Shown here one piece after another: positions 1-13,614 of a stretch of DNA of 64,000 nt (the stretch's first letter is position 1; the number at the start of each line of letters is the position of its first letter). The position numbers were made by a program, and so were the translations under genes. Source of the stretch: Lamellibrachia columna (lineage: Eukaryota; Annelida; Polychaeta; Sabellida; Siboglinidae); the NCBI GenBank assembly GCA_963662155.1, contig OY759261.1, forward strand, positions 50,272,414-50,336,413. Reading direction: 5' to 3'. The notes beneath the pieces were generated by a model. That model worked only from the letters and a program-made list of their open reading frames with translations, was not told where the DNA came from and did no database searches.

Positions 1-279
1 TCCATTGATGGGTGCACCAAACTATGCCACATATTTGACTGATGTGCATTTTCTTCGAAGGACTCTTCTTTTTTGATGCCAATGCATATCTATCAGTTGT
101 GATAATCCATCTCTCACCACACTGTCAGTATAAACACAGGACTCCACTGACAGAAGATCTCCTGTACAGGTGCAAGTAATGGAAGTTGCTGATTAAATAA
201 TGTTTAATGTGGGAACTGCTGTCTAATTCATGTTACACTAGTATTGTGAATGTGTAAAAAGTCACATGGAAGTTCTTAC

Positions 280-363
280 TTCAGGCTCTGGATAGATGTG
301 TTCGCTGCCAATCCAACACTCAGTTCCTTCGTTGTGTCTGCATCTAGAGCACAGTAGCTCAAA
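280..363 (-). CDS. NLR gene, LRR exon A (last one in the window)
   Basis: This is an 84-nt exon encoding one 28-residue leucine-rich repeat. On the minus strand it is bounded by a pyrimidine-rich acceptor ending tttcag and a donor gtaagaa. One base completes the previous codon and two bases are left over (phase 2), so the exon can be repeated without breaking the frame. The peptide begins LSYCALDADTTKEL and continues SVGLAANTSIQSL, with Leu at ribonuclease-inhibitor-type LRR positions and the C-x-L and N-x-S-I signature of NLR repeats. It is the eighth LRR after the NACHT exon. Later exons lie beyond the left edge. Expression is not shown; the call rests on splice sites, phase and motif. Confidence 0.85.
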
Positions 364-1983
364 CTGAAAGTAAAATATCAAAAATGTTAATATGCTGGTA
401 CATTATAATGACACCACAACACTCCTCAAGCAAACATAAAAAAATAGTATTGCACTAATATGTGTAACTATTTAGTAGTTAAATTAACTGTTAAATGTAT
501 TTTATTCTTCGGAGACCTACGCACCAGTTGTGTGCCACAAATAACATACTGCTTCAAACAGTCAGGATACATAAAAAACTGACATTGTAACAATCAACCC
601 ACTCACTTAATTTGAAACGTGCTGGTCTATCATTATGACACCACAATAATAACAACAATAGCCCATTGTTTGTTGAGTAGACCAACTGTAATGAGGCAAT
701 GCTGACTGGTCTTCAGGTGTCGTTCAATGCACTATTCCATCAATCAATGCACACATTTCAGACAGCGATGCCATTAAATGTACTAGTCCAATGAAGGATG
801 CATCGCACGCTGTCATAGGTCGACTGTTCAGTTTGTGATAAACAAAGCATCATATTTAGTACACATGTGCTATGACAGGTGGTAAATAAGGTAAGAGGTG
901 AATCGCAGCAAAATTTCCCTTTTAAGAGGGCGTGGCACTATACTGTATCATCAACACCTTGAGGCTAGGCGGGGGAAAGGAAGATGGGAAAGAGGTATAA
1001 GGGATACGTTCCTATCATATTTGAAAGGGGTTATTTTGTTATTTGTATGTTATTCCCTAGATATCTACATACCAACGAATCAATATGTCAGGATATGTAT
1101 AGAAAAACTGTCATTACAACAATCAACCTGCTCACTTCATTCAACATAGTATTAGTTATATGTACGCATATTGTGATACAGCTGTAGATATAAATTACAA
1201 ATTAACCCACTATTTGTTGCAACTGAAATAAAGAAATGCAGACTTCATTCAACTGTTCGTGTTTTTGATCCAGAGTCTCTGATGAGAATATGTGTCTTGT
1301 TGTTTGTACTGTGAAGTGACCTTGTAGGAACTGATGGTAAACACTTGGATGTGTGTACTTCAGCTGGAACAGTTGTGTGATATGGACCGGCATCCAACTT
1401 GAGTATTGGGAAACAATCACGATGCCAACTTTCTGAGCATCTCTAAATACAGTTGGAAATTGATTGCTCTCATATATCTCACAAACGACCAGTACATCCG
1501 AACAGGAACTGACTGTGTTGTGCATCACCCACAGAATGTAAACAGGACATCACCAGTAAGATGTATGTCAAGATACTGTCTGTACGTAGCTCTCTGTTGG
1601 ACATTGAGACTAGCGGCTGTCACTTGGTGTGTCCATCTTGTCCTTGTTATGTGGCTGCCCTCCTGTAATGTAATATGTGCTTCTACGAAAGCATTTGACC
1701 ACCCACTACTCTTGAGCCAGTCACGTAGTACATGCATGTGCACTATCAAGGGAACGTTGCCTCGTTGCAGTCTACTTTAAATGTCAATTGTTTTATTTCA
1801 TTAAGAAAAATGGGTGCCGATTTGCATATGTGCAAACGACACAATCATCTAATCACATTAAATTTATCTAAATCGATTCCTCATATCCCAAAAACAGTCG
1901 AGGATTTTTTTAGAACACTGAAAAATATTAACTAGAAGTGGAGATATGTACACAAAAAAATGTATTTCAGAGTTTCATGGTGA

Positions 1984-2011
1984 GTGGCATCATATGAAAA
2001 TATGATGCCAC
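1984..2011. repeat. Intronic perfect hairpin with GAAA loop (7 copies in the array)
   Basis: Arms gtggcatcatat and atatgatgccac form a 12-bp stem with a 4-base loop gaaa. Equivalent copies lie at 6219-6246, 8472-8499, 10721-10748, 12993-13020 (one arm mismatch), 15359-15386 and 17754-17778. In the last two the loop reads tttc, the reverse complement of gaaa, and the final one has lost three bases of the second arm. Confidence 0.9.
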
Positions 2012-2537
2012 ATGTCCTTGAAAGAGAAATTTTTTTGTTGCCCAACACCTGTCATATTAAATAAACTGTTACGAAACGTGGCGCTTATATCACAATCTGA
2101 ACGACTCATGTACTAAGATGTTGTCCTAAGTGAACCAGTTGATCGGCCACTGCAACGAAGGATGTCATATTTGATTAATGAACTGGCTCCGTTGAATGTA
2201 CAATTGAATTCCATCGATCAATGCACCGAACGCTGTCATATTTGAGACAGCGTATTAGTCCATTGATGGGTGCACCAAACTATGCCACATATTTGACTGA
2301 TGTGCGTTTTCTTCGAAGGACTCTTCTTTTTTGATGCCAATGCATATCTATCAGTTGTGATAATCCATCTCTCAACACACTGTCAGTATAAACACAGGAT
2401 TCCACTGACAGAAGATCTCCTGTACAGGTGCAAGTAATGGAAGTTGCTAATTAAATAATGTTTAATGTGGGAACTGCTGTCTAATTCATGTTACACTAGT
2501 ATTGTAAATGTGTAAAAAGTCACACGGAAGTTCTTAC

Positions 2538-2621
2538 TGAAGGCTCTGGATGGATGTGTTCCTTGCCAATCCAACACTCAGTTCCTTCATTGTGTGTGCA
2601 TCTAGATGACAGCCACTCAAA
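2538..2621 (-). CDS. NLR gene, LRR exon B
   Basis: An 84-nt LRR exon with the same acceptor (tttcag) and donor (gtaag) as the other copies and the same phase 2. The peptide starts LSGCHLDAHTMKEL and continues SVGLARNTSIQSL. It is the 'GCH' sequence class, shared with exons F and G. The exon ends CTTCA instead of CCTGAA, so the codon split across the next intron gives His. The intron on its transcript-upstream side (2622 to 6768) contains the LINE at 3074-5026. Confidence 0.85.
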
Positions 2622-3056
2622 CTGAAAGTAAAATATCAACAATGTTAATATGCTGGTACATCATAATGACACCACAACACTCGTCAAGCAAACATAACAA
2701 AAATAGTATTGCACTAATATGTGTAACTATTTAGTAGTTAAATTACCTATTAAATGTATTTTATTCTTCGGAGACCTACGCACCAGTTGTGTGCCACAAA
2801 TAACATACTGCTTCAAACAGTCAGGATACATAAAAAACTGACATTGTAACAATCAACCCACTCACTTAATTTGAAACGTGCTGGTCTATCATTATGACAC
2901 CACAATAATAACAACAATAGCCCATTGTTTGTTGAGTAGACCAACTGTAATGAGGCAATGCTGACTGGTCTTCTGGTGTTGTTCAATGCACTATTCCATC
3001 AATCAATGCACACATTTCAGACAACGATGCCATTAAATGTACTAGTCCAATGAAGG

Positions 3057-4670
3057 ATGCATCGCATGCTGTCTACCCTTGATCATATATTCGCTTTACA
3101 CTCATTGGTTGAATTTTATTTGACTCGCCGCAAAAGGCTTTATTGTGCCTTCATCGATTATAAAAAAGCATTTGATCTAGTAGACAGATCCTCACTGTGG
3201 TCCAAGCTAATTGCTTGTGGTATTAATGGCAATGTGTTGAAGGTTATATACAACATGTATGAAAATGCTAAGTCATGTGTAAAACAGGGCCAAGCCCTGT
3301 CAGATTTCTTTTCATGTGAAGTTGGTGTGCGGCAAGGAGAAAACTTGTCTCCTTTGTTATTTGCTATTTACCTTAATGATTTTGAACATTCAGTTAGCCG
3401 TAATTACAAGGGACTTGACATGCTGACTGGTGAAATTCATAACAACCTTTGTGATGATGAGGTAGAAGTTTTCTTGAAAATGTATGTTTTACTCTATGCT
3501 GATGATACTATTGTTATGGCAGAAACACCTGAAGATTTGCAGTCTGCCTTAAATGCTGCATGTGATTATTGCCAAACATGGCACCTAACTGTTAATACCA
3601 GTAAAACGAAGGTAATTATTTTCTCACGTGGAAAGGTCAGATCACACCCAGACTTCTTGTTTGGACAAAATAAACTAGAGGTAACTGATAGTTACATATA
3701 TTTGGGAACCAATCTAAACTATAATGGACTGTTTAACAAAGCCATAACGAAACAAGTTAATCAAGCTAGGCGTGCAATGTTCAATCTCACAACTAAAGCG
3801 AGGAAGCTAGATTTACATATAGACATACAGTGTGAGCTGTTTGACCAGCTTATAATGCCAATTTTACTATACGGTTGTGAAATATGGGGTTTTCAAAATC
3901 TAGACCAGATTGAGAGATTCCATAGAAAATTCTTGAAAAGTCTACTAAAACTGAATAGGAGCACAGCAAATTGTATGGTATATGGAGAAGTTGGCAGACA
4001 AAATGTGACAGCAGTTATAGAAAAGAGAATGATAAACTTTTGGATACATATAATTGACGGCAAACAAAGCAAGCTATCTAATGTTATTTTCAGGCTTATG
4101 AAAAGTCTCCATGATACAGGTGATTTTAAATCAAAATGGATTCTAAAAATTAAGAGTATAATTGATGGATGTGGACTAACTAACATGTGGCATGACCATA
4201 GTATAGTAAATATAAAATGGTTGAAGCATAACTTGGAACTCAAGTTGAAAGATATTAACATACAAACATGGCACAGTGAAATTCATGCAAATAGGCTATG
4301 TTCAAATTACAGAATATTCAAAAATGAAGTAGGTTTCGAGAAGTATTTAACATATTTGAGCCCAACTGACAGAATTAATTTATGTATATTTCGCTGTGGA
4401 AATCACAAATTACCTATTTCTGTTGGTCGTTATCTCCCTGGAAATGCCCAGAGGCTATGTCACTTATACAACACTGGGGAACAAGGTGACGAATATCATT
4501 ATGTACTTGTATGTCCATCTCTAATGGAAGAAAGATCGAAATACATAAAAAGATACTTCAGAATCAGACCTAATACTCTGAAAATGAACCAGCTGTTCAA
4601 TGTACACAATGTGAAACAGCTGACAGATCTGTCCAGATTTATTAAAATAATCATGACAAAGTTTGTCTAA
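3057..4670 (+). pseudogene. LINE reverse-transcriptase C-terminal two-thirds (truncated)
   Basis: A 537-codon frame whose first ATG (3057) belongs to the host array; only residues from about 6 on are LINE. RT motif A is FIDYKKAFDLV (about 32-42), motif B VRQGENLSPLLF (91-102), and motif C LLYADDT (145-151) with the catalytic Asp pair. YLGTNL and the thumb follow. Near the C-terminus are a Cys/His-rich stretch (CHLYN, then HYVLVCP) and a basic tail. The missing endonuclease and first RT blocks make it unable to move on its own. Stop is TAA at 4668-4670. Confidence 0.88.
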
Positions 4671-5026
4671 TTAACAAACTGCCTTATTAAAACAGTGAAT
4701 TGCGTAGAAGTAAAAGTGTAGCTCATAGTTAATTTACTGTTCATATTATTACATAGTTTAGTTCAAATTGTGCAATATATACATAGTTTATTTTATTTTA
4801 CATTACCTAAATTGCATGTATTGATTATATAGAAAATACTTTATCCAATAATGAAACTAGATGTATTATGCACTGTAACTAGATGATTTACATACTGTAA
4901 ATATGTTTTATACAATATATGTCATGTATTGTAAGCAGATGTTCTACTAAAATGTACTGTAGAGAGAAACTTCTCTCATACTCCGCAAGGGGTCGTAGGG
5001 AAATAAAAATCATTGTCATTGTCATT
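3074..5026 (+). mobile_element. Young 5'-truncated LINE (CR1/L2-like) inserted in an LRR-array intron
   Basis: The array sequence is interrupted after gctgtc (3073) and resumes at ataggtcgact (5030). The insert starts inside the reverse-transcriptase domain and ends with a short stem-like region, aaataaaaat and about three copies of attgtc. The endonuclease and N-terminal RT are missing. The target is gctgtc before ataggtc; tgtc occurs on both sides as a 4-bp duplication or microhomology with the tail. The reading frame to 4670 has no stop, so insertion is recent and later than the amplification of the array. It lies in opposite orientation to the host gene. Confidence 0.9.
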
Positions 5027-6768
5027 GTCATAGGTCGACTGTTCAGTTTGTGATAAACAAAGCATCATATTTGGTACACATGTGCTATGACAGGAGCTAA
5101 ATAAGGTAAGAGGTGGATTGCAAAAAAATTTCCCTTTTAAGAGGGCGTGTCACTATACTGTATCATCAACACCTTGAGGCTAGGCGGGGGAAAGGAAGAT
5201 GAGAAAAAGGTATAACGGATACGTTCCTGTCACATTTGAAAGGGGTTATTTTGTTATTTGAATGTTATTCCCTAGATATCTACATACCAACAAATCAATA
5301 CGTCAGGATATGTATAGAAAAACTGTCATTACAACAATCAACCTGCTCACTTCATTCAACATATTATTAGTTGTATGTACGCATATTGTGATACAGCTCT
5401 ACATATAAATTACAATTTAACCCACTATTTGTAGCAACTGAGATAAGGCAATGCAGACTTCATTCAACTGTTCGTGATGTTGATCCAGGTTCTCTGATGA
5501 GAATATGTGTCTTGTTGTTTGTACTGTGAAGTGACCTTGTGGGAACTGATGGTAAACACTTGGATGTGTGTACTTTAGCTGGGATGTGTGTACTTCAGCT
5601 GGAACAGGTGTGTGGTATGGACCGGCATCAAACTTGAGTATTGGGAAACAATCACAATGCCAACTTTCTGAGCATCTCTAAATATAGTTGGAAGTTGATT
5701 GCTCTCATATATCTCACAAACGACCAGTACATCTAAACAGGAACTGACTGTGTTGTGCATCACCCACAGAATGTAGACAGGACATCACCAGTAAGATGTA
5801 TGTCAAGATACTGTCTGTATGTAGCTCTCTGTTGGACATTGAGACTAGCGGCTGTCACTTGGTGTGTCCATCTTGTCCTTGTTATGTGGCTGCCCTCCTG
5901 TAATGTAATATGTGCTTCTACGAAAGCATTTGACCACCCACTACTCTTGAGCCAGTCACGTAGTACATGCATGTGCACTATCAAGGGAACGTTGCCTCGT
6001 TGCAGTCTACTTTAAATGTCAATTGTTTTATTTCATTAAGAAAAATGGGTGCCGATTTGCATATGTGCAAACGACACAATCATCTAATCACATTAAATTT
6101 ATCTAAATCGATTCCTCATATCCCAAAAACAGTCGAGGATTTTTTTAGAACACTGAAAAATATTAACTAGAAGTGGAGATATGTACACAAAAAAATGTAT
6201 TTCAGAGTTTCATGGTGTGTGGCATCATATGAAAATATGATGCCACATGTCCTTGAAAGAGAAATTTTTTTGTTGCCCAACACCTGTCATATTAAACTTT
6301 TACGAAACGTGGCGCTTATATCACAATCTGAACGACTCATGTACTAAGATGTTGTCCTAAGTGAACCAGTTGATCGGCCACTGCAACGAAGGATGTCATA
6401 TTTGATTAATGAACTGGCTCCGTTGAATGTACAATTGAATTCCATCGATCAATGCACCGAACACTGTCATATTTGAGACAGCGTATTAGTCCATTGATGG
6501 GTGCACCAAACTATGCCACATATTTGACTGATGTGCGTTTTCTTCGAAGGACTCTTCTTTTTTGATGCCAATGCATATCTATCAGTTGTGATAATCCATC
6601 TCTCAACACACTGTCAGTATAAACACAGGACTCCACTGACAGAAGATCTCCTGTACAGGTGCAAGTAATGGAAGTTGCTGATTAAATAATGTTTAATGTG
6701 GGAACTGCTGTCTAATTCATGTTACACTAGTATTGTGAATGAGTAAAAAGTCACATGGAAGTTCTTAC

Positions 6769-6852
6769 TTCAGGTTCTGGATAGATGTGTTCGCTGCCAA
6801 TCCAACAGTCAGTTCCTTCGTTGTGTCTGCATCTAGAGCACAGTAGCTCAAA
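6769..6852 (-). CDS. NLR gene, LRR exon C
   Basis: An 84-nt phase-2 LRR exon with consensus splice sites. The peptide begins LSYCALDADTTKEL, then TVGLAANTSIQNL. It is the 'SYCA' class and differs from exon A by Ser to Thr and Ser to Asn changes, so the coding part varies modestly even though the surrounding intron is near-identical between units. Confidence 0.85.
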
Positions 6853-9020
6853 CTGAAAGTAAAATATCAGCAATGTTAATATGCTAGTACATTATAATGA
6901 CACCACAACACTCCTCAAGCAAACATAAAAAAAATAGTATTGCACTAATATGTGTAACTATTTAGTAGTTAAATTAACTGTTAAATGTATTTTATTCTTC
7001 GGAGACCTACGCACCAGTTGTGTGCCACAAATAACATACTGCTTCAAACAGTCAGGATACATAAAAAACTGACATTGTAACAATCAACCCACTCACTTAA
7101 TTTGAAACGTGCTGGTCTATCATTATGACACCACAATAATAACAACAATAGCCCATTGTTTGTTGATTAGAGCAACTGTAATGAGGCAATGCTGACTGGT
7201 CTTCAGGTGTCGTTCAATGCACTATTCCATCAATCAATGCACACATTTCAGACAACGATGCCATTAAATGTACTAGTCCAATGAAGGATGCATCGCACGC
7301 TGTCATAGGTCGACTGTTCAGTTTGTGATAAACAAAGCATCGTATTTAGTACACATGTGCTATGACAGGTGCTAAATAAGGTAAGAGGTGAATCGCAGCA
7401 AAATTTCCCTTTTAAGAGGGCGTGGCACTATACTGTATCATCAACACCTTGAGGCTAGGCGGGGTAAAGGAAGATGGGAAAGAGGTATAAGGGATACGTT
7501 CCTATCATATTTGAAAGGGGTTATTTTGTTATTTGTATTTTATTCCCTAGATATCTACGTACCAACAAATCAATATGTCAGGATATGTATAGAAAAACTG
7601 TCATTACAACAATCAACCTGCTCACTTCATTCAACATATTATTAGTTATATGTACGCATATTGTGATACAGCTGTAGATATAAATTACAAATTAACCCAC
7701 TATTTGTTGCAACTGAAATAAAGAAATGCAGACTTCATTCAACTGTTCGTGTTTTTGATCCAGAGTCTCTGATGAGAATATGTGTCTTGTTGTTTGTACT
7801 GTGAAGTGACCTTGTAGGAACTGATGGTAAACACTTGGATGTGTGTACTTCAGCTGGAACAGTTGTGTGATATGGACCGGCATCCAACTTGAGTATTGGG
7901 AAACAATCACGATGCCAACTTTCTGAGCATCTCTAAATACAGTTGGAAATTGATTGCTCTCATATATCTCACAAACGACCAGTACATCCGAACAGGAACT
8001 GACTGTGTTGTGCATCACCCACAGAATGTAAACAGGACATCACCAGTAAGATGTATGTCAAGATACTGTCTGTACGTAGCTCTCTGTTGGACATTGAGAC
8101 TAGCGGCTGTCACTTGGTGTGTCCATCTTGTCCTTGTTATGTGGCTGCCCTCCTGTAATGTAATATGTGCTTCTATGAAAGCATTTGACCACCCACTACT
8201 CTTGAGCCAGTCACGTAGTACATGCATGTGCACTATCAAGGGAACGTTGCCTCGTTGCAGTCTACTTTAAATGTCAATTGTTTTATTTCATTAAGAAAAA
8301 TGGGTGCCGATTTGCATATGTGCAAACAACACAATCATCTAATCACATTAAATTTATCTAAATCGATTCCTCATATCCCAAAAACAGTCGAGGATTTTTT
8401 TAGCACTGAAAAATATTAACTAGAAGTGGAGATATGTACAAAAAAAAATGTATTTCAGAGTTTCATGGTGTGTGGCATCATATGAAAATATGATGCCACA
8501 TGTCCTTGAAAGAGAAATTTGTTGTTGCCCAACACCTGTCATATTACACTTTTACGAAACGTGGCGCTTATATCACAATCTGAACGACTCATGTACTAAG
8601 ATGTTGTCCTAAGTGAACCAGTTGATCGGCCACTGCAACGAAGGATGTCATATTTGATTAATGAACTGGCTCCGTTGAATGTATAATTGAATTCCATTGA
8701 TCAATGCACCGAACGCTGTCATATTTGAGACAGCGTATTAGTCCATTGATGGGTGCACCAAACTATGCCACATATTTGACTGATGTGCGTTTTCTTCGAA
8801 GGACTCTTCTTTTTTGATGCCAATGCATATCTATCAGTTGTGATAATCCATCTCTCAACACACTGTCAGTATAAACACAGGACTCCACTGACAGAAGATC
8901 TCCTGTACAGGTGCAAGTAATGGAAGTTGCTGATTAAATAATGTTTAATATGGGAACTGCTGTCTAATTCATGTTACACTAGTATTGTGAATGTGTAAAA
9001 AGTCACATGGAAGTTCTTAC

Positions 9021-9104
9021 TTCAGGTTCTGGATAGATGTGTTCGCTGCCAATCCAACACTCAGTTCCTTCGTTGTGTCTGCATCTAGAGCACAGTAGCT
9101 CAAA
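9021..9104 (-). CDS. NLR gene, LRR exon D
   Basis: An 84-nt phase-2 LRR exon, 'SYCA' class, ending NTSIQNL. It differs from exon C by a single residue (SVGL instead of TVGL). Acceptor tttcag and donor gtaag are intact, so it joins in frame to its neighbours. Confidence 0.85.
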
Positions 9105-11270
9105 CTGAAAGTAAAATATCAGCAATGTTAATATGCTGGTACATCATAATGACACCACAACACTCCTCAAGCAAACATAACAAAAATAGTATTGCACTAA
9201 TATGTGTAACTATTTAGTAGTTAAATTAACTTTTCAATGTATTTTATTCTTCGGAGACCTACGCACCAGGTGTGTGCCACAAATAACATACTGCTTCAAA
9301 CAGTCAGGATACATAAAAAACTGACATTGTAACAATCAACCCACTCACTTAATTTGAAACATCTATCATTATGACACCACAATAATAACAACAATAGCTC
9401 ATTATTTGTTGATTAGAGCAACTGTAATGAGGCAATACTGACTGGACTTCAGGTGTCGTTCAATGCACTATTCCATCAATCAATGCACACATATCAGACA
9501 GCGATGCCATTAAATGTACTAGTCCAATGAAGGATGCATCGCATGTTGTCATAGGTCAACTGTTCAGTTTGTGATAAACAAAGCATCATACATGGTGCAC
9601 ATGTGCTGTGACAAGTGCTAAATAAGGTAAGAGGTGAATCGCAGCAAAATTTCCCTTTTAAGAGGGCGTGGCACTATACTGTATCATCAACACCTTGAGG
9701 CTAGGCGGGGGAAAGGAAGATGGGAAAGAGGTATAAGGGATACGTTCCTATCATATTTGAAAGGGGTTATTTTGTTATTTGTATGTTATTCCCAAGACAT
9801 CTACATACCAACGAATCAATATGTCAGGATATGTATAGAAAAACTGTCATTACAACAATCAACCTGCTCACTTCATTCAACATATTATTAGTTATATGTA
9901 CGCATATTGTGATACAGCTATACATATCAATTACAATTTAACCCACTATTTGTAGCAACTGAAATAAAGCAATGCAGACTTCATTCAACTGTTCGTGTTT
10001 TTGATCCAGAGTCTCTGATGACAATATGTGTCTTGTTGTTTGTACTGTGAAGTGACCTTGTAGGAACTGATGGTAAACACTTGGATGTGTGTACTTCAGC
10101 TGGAACAGTTGTGTGTTATGGACCGGCATCCAACTTAAATATTGGGAAACAATCACGATGCCAACTTTCTGAGCATCTCTAAATACAGTTGGAAATTGAT
10201 TGCTCTCATATATCTCATAAACGACCAGTACATTCGAACAGGAACTGACTGTGTTGTGCATCACCCACAGAATGTAAACAGGACATCACCAGTAAGATGT
10301 ATGTCAAGATACTGTCTGTACGTAGCTCTCTGTTGGACATTGAGACTAGCGGCTGTTACTTGGTGTGTCCATCTTGTCCTTGTTATGTGGCTGCCCTCCT
10401 GTAATGTAATATGTGCTTCTACGAAAGCATTTCACCACCCACTACTCTTGAGCCAGTCACGTAGTACATGCATGTGCACCATCAAGGGAACGTTGCCTCG
10501 TTGCAGTCTACTTTAAATGTCAATTGTTTTATTTCATTAAGAAAAATGGGTGCCGATTTGCATATGTGCAAACGACACAATCATCTAATCACATTAAATT
10601 TATCTAAATCGATTCCTCATATCCCAAAAACAGTCGAGGATTTTTTTAGAACACTGAAAAATATTAACTAGAAGTGGAGATATGTACACAAAAAAAATGT
10701 ATTTCAGAGTTTCATGGTGTGTGGCATCATATGAAAATATGATGCCACATGTCCTTGAAAGAGAAATTTTTTTGTTGCCCAACACCTGTCATATTAAACT
10801 TTTACGAAACATGGCGCTTATATCACAATCTGAACAACTCATGTACTAAGATGTTGTCCTAAGTGAACCAGTTGATCGGCCACTGCAACGAAGGATGTCA
10901 TATTTGATTAATGAACTGGCTCCGTTGAATGTACAATTGAATTCCATCGATCAATGCACCGAACGCTGTCATATTTGAGACAGCGTATTAGTCCATTGAT
11001 GGGTGCACCAAACTATGCCACATATTTGACTGATGTGCGTTTTCTTCGAAGGACTCTTCTTTTTTGATGCCAATGCATATCTATCAGTTGCGATAATCCA
11101 TCTCTCAACACACTGTCAGTATAAACACAGGACTCCACTGACAGAAGATCTCCTGTACAGGTGCAAGTAATGGAAGTTGCTGATTAAATAATGTTTAATG
11201 TGGGAACTGCTGTCTAATTCATGTTACACTAGTATTGTGAATGTGTAAAAAGTCACATGGAAGTTCTTAC

Positions 11271-11354
11271 TGAAGGCTCTGGATAGATGTGTTCGCTGAC
11301 AATCCAACACTCAGTTCCTTCGTTGTGTCTGCATCTAGAGCACAGTAGCTCAAA
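11271..11354 (-). CDS. NLR gene, LRR exon E (mosaic of the two classes)
   Basis: An 84-nt phase-2 LRR exon. Its body is of the 'SYCA' class (LSYCALDADTTKEL, SVGLSANTSIQSL), but its last five bases and donor side are CTTCA then gtaag, as in the 'GCH' class. A Ser replaces the usual Ala or Arg (GLSANT). The class switch inside 84 bp suggests conversion or crossover between units. Confidence 0.85.
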
Positions 11355-13530
11355 CTGAAAGTAAAATATCAACAATGTTAATATGCTGGTACATTATAAT
11401 GACACCACAACACTCCTCAAGCAAACATAAAAAAATAGTATTGCACTAATATGTGTAACTATTTAGTAGTTAAATTAACTGTTAAATGTATTTTATTCTT
11501 CGGAGACCTACGCACCAGTTGTGTGCCACAAATAACATACTGCTTCAAACAGTCAGGATACATAAAAAACTGACATTGTAACAATCAACCCACTCACTTA
11601 ATTTGAAACGTGCTGGTTTATCATTATGACACCACAATAATAACAACAATAGCCCATTGTTTGTTGAGTAGACCAACTGTAATGAGGCAATGCTGACTGG
11701 TCTTCAGGTGTCGTTCAATGCACTATTCCATCAATCAATGCACACATTTCAGACAGTGATGCCATTAAATGTACTAATCCAATGAAGGATGCATCACACG
11801 CTGTCATAGGTCGACTGTTCAGTTTGTGATAAACAAAGCATCATATTTGGTACACATGTGCTATGACAGGAGCTAAATAAGGTAAGAGGTGGATTGCAAA
11901 AAAATTTCCCTTTTAAGAGGGCGTGTCACTATACTGTATCATCAACACCTTGAGGCTAGGCGGGGGAAAGGAAGATGAGAAAAAGGTATAACGGATACGT
12001 TCCTGTCACATTTGAAAGGGGTTATTTTGTTATTTGAATGTTATTCCCTAGATATCTACATACCAACAAATCAATACGTCAGGATATGTATAGAAAAACT
12101 GTCATTACAACAATCAACCTGCTCACTTCATTCAACATATTATTAGTTGTATGTACGCATATTGTGATACAGCTCTACATATAAATTACAATTTAACCCA
12201 CTATTTATAGCAACTGAAATAAGGCAATGCAGACTTCATTCAACTGTTCGTGATGTTGATCCAGGATCTCTGATGAGAATATGTGTCTTGTTGTTTGTAC
12301 TGTGAAGTGACCTTGTGAGAACTGATGGTAAACACTTGGATGTGTGTACTTTAGCTGAGATGTGTGTACTTCAGCTGGAACAGGTGTGTGGTATGGACCG
12401 GCATCAAACTTGAGTATTGGGAAACAATCACAATGCCAACTTTCTGAGCATCTCTAAATACAGTTGGAAGTTGATTGCTCTCATATATCTCACAAACGAC
12501 CAGTACATCCGAACAGGAACTGACTGTGTTGTGCATCACCCACAGAATGTACACAGGACATCACCAGCAAGATGTATGTCAAGATACTGTCTGTACGTAG
12601 CTCTCTGTTGGACATTGAGACTAGCGGCTGTTACTTGGAGTGTCCATATTGTCCTTGTTACGTAGCTTCCCTCCTGTAATGTAATATGTGCTTCTACGAA
12701 AGCATTTGACCACCCACTACTCTTGAGCCAGTCACGTAGTACATGCATATGCACTATCAAGGGAACGTTGCCTCGTTGCAGGCTACTTTAAATGTCAATT
12801 GTTATATTTCATTAACAAAAATGGGTGCCGATTTGCATATATTCAAACGACACAATCATCTAATCACATTAAATTTATCTAAATCGATTCCCCATATCCC
12901 CAAAACAGTCGAGGATTTTTTTAGAACTGAAAAATATTAACTAGAAGTGGAAATGTGTACACAAAAAAATGTATTTCAGAGTTTCATGGTGTGTGGCATC
13001 ATATGAAAATATGATGTCACATGTCCTTGAAAGAGAAATTTTGTTGTTGCCCAATACCTGTCATATGACACTTTTACCAAACGTGGCGCTTATATCACAA
13101 TCTGAACAACTCATGTACTAAGATGCTGTCCTAAGTGAACCAGTTGATCGGCCACTGCAACGAAGGATGTCATATTTGATTAATGAACTGGCTCCGTTGA
13201 ATGTACTATTGAATTCCACCGAACGCTGTCATATTTGAGACAGCATATTAGTCCATTGATGGGTGCACCAAACTATGCCACATATTTGACTGACGTGCGT
13301 TTTCTTCGAAGGACTCTTCCTTTTTGATGCCAATGCATATCTATCAGTTGTGATAATCCATCTCTCAACACACTGTCAGTATAAACACAGGATTCCACTG
13401 ACAGAAGATCTCCTGTACAGGTGCAAGTAATGGAAGTTGCTAATTAAATAATGTTTAATGTGGGAACTGCTGTCTAATTCATGTTACACTAGTATTGTAA
13501 ATGTGTAAAAAGTCACACGGAAGTTCTTAC

Positions 13531-13614
13531 TGAAGGCTCTGGATGGATGTGTTCCTTGCCAATCCAACACTCAGTTCCTTCATTGTGTGTGCATCTAGAT
13601 GACAGCCACTCAAA
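13531..13614 (-). CDS. NLR gene, LRR exon F
   Basis: An 84-nt phase-2 LRR exon of the 'GCH' class (LSGCHLDAHTMKEL, SVGLARNTSIQSL). The coding sequence appears identical to exon B about 11 kb away, while the exons between them are of the other class. Splice sites are intact. Confidence 0.85.

Noticed and set aside
1202..1780. Recurrent 108-, 124- and 74-codon frames on both strands in each array unit as protein genes
   Set aside because: They recur because the units are near-identical. Indels (short microduplication near 5566, 12345, 16990) break them in some units, and no family motif was seen; the consistent coding signal is the 84-nt LRR exon.
3057..3073. Host start codon as a real start of the LINE protein
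   Set aside because: The ATG belongs to the array sequence, the LINE is 5'-truncated and any translation from it would be accidental.
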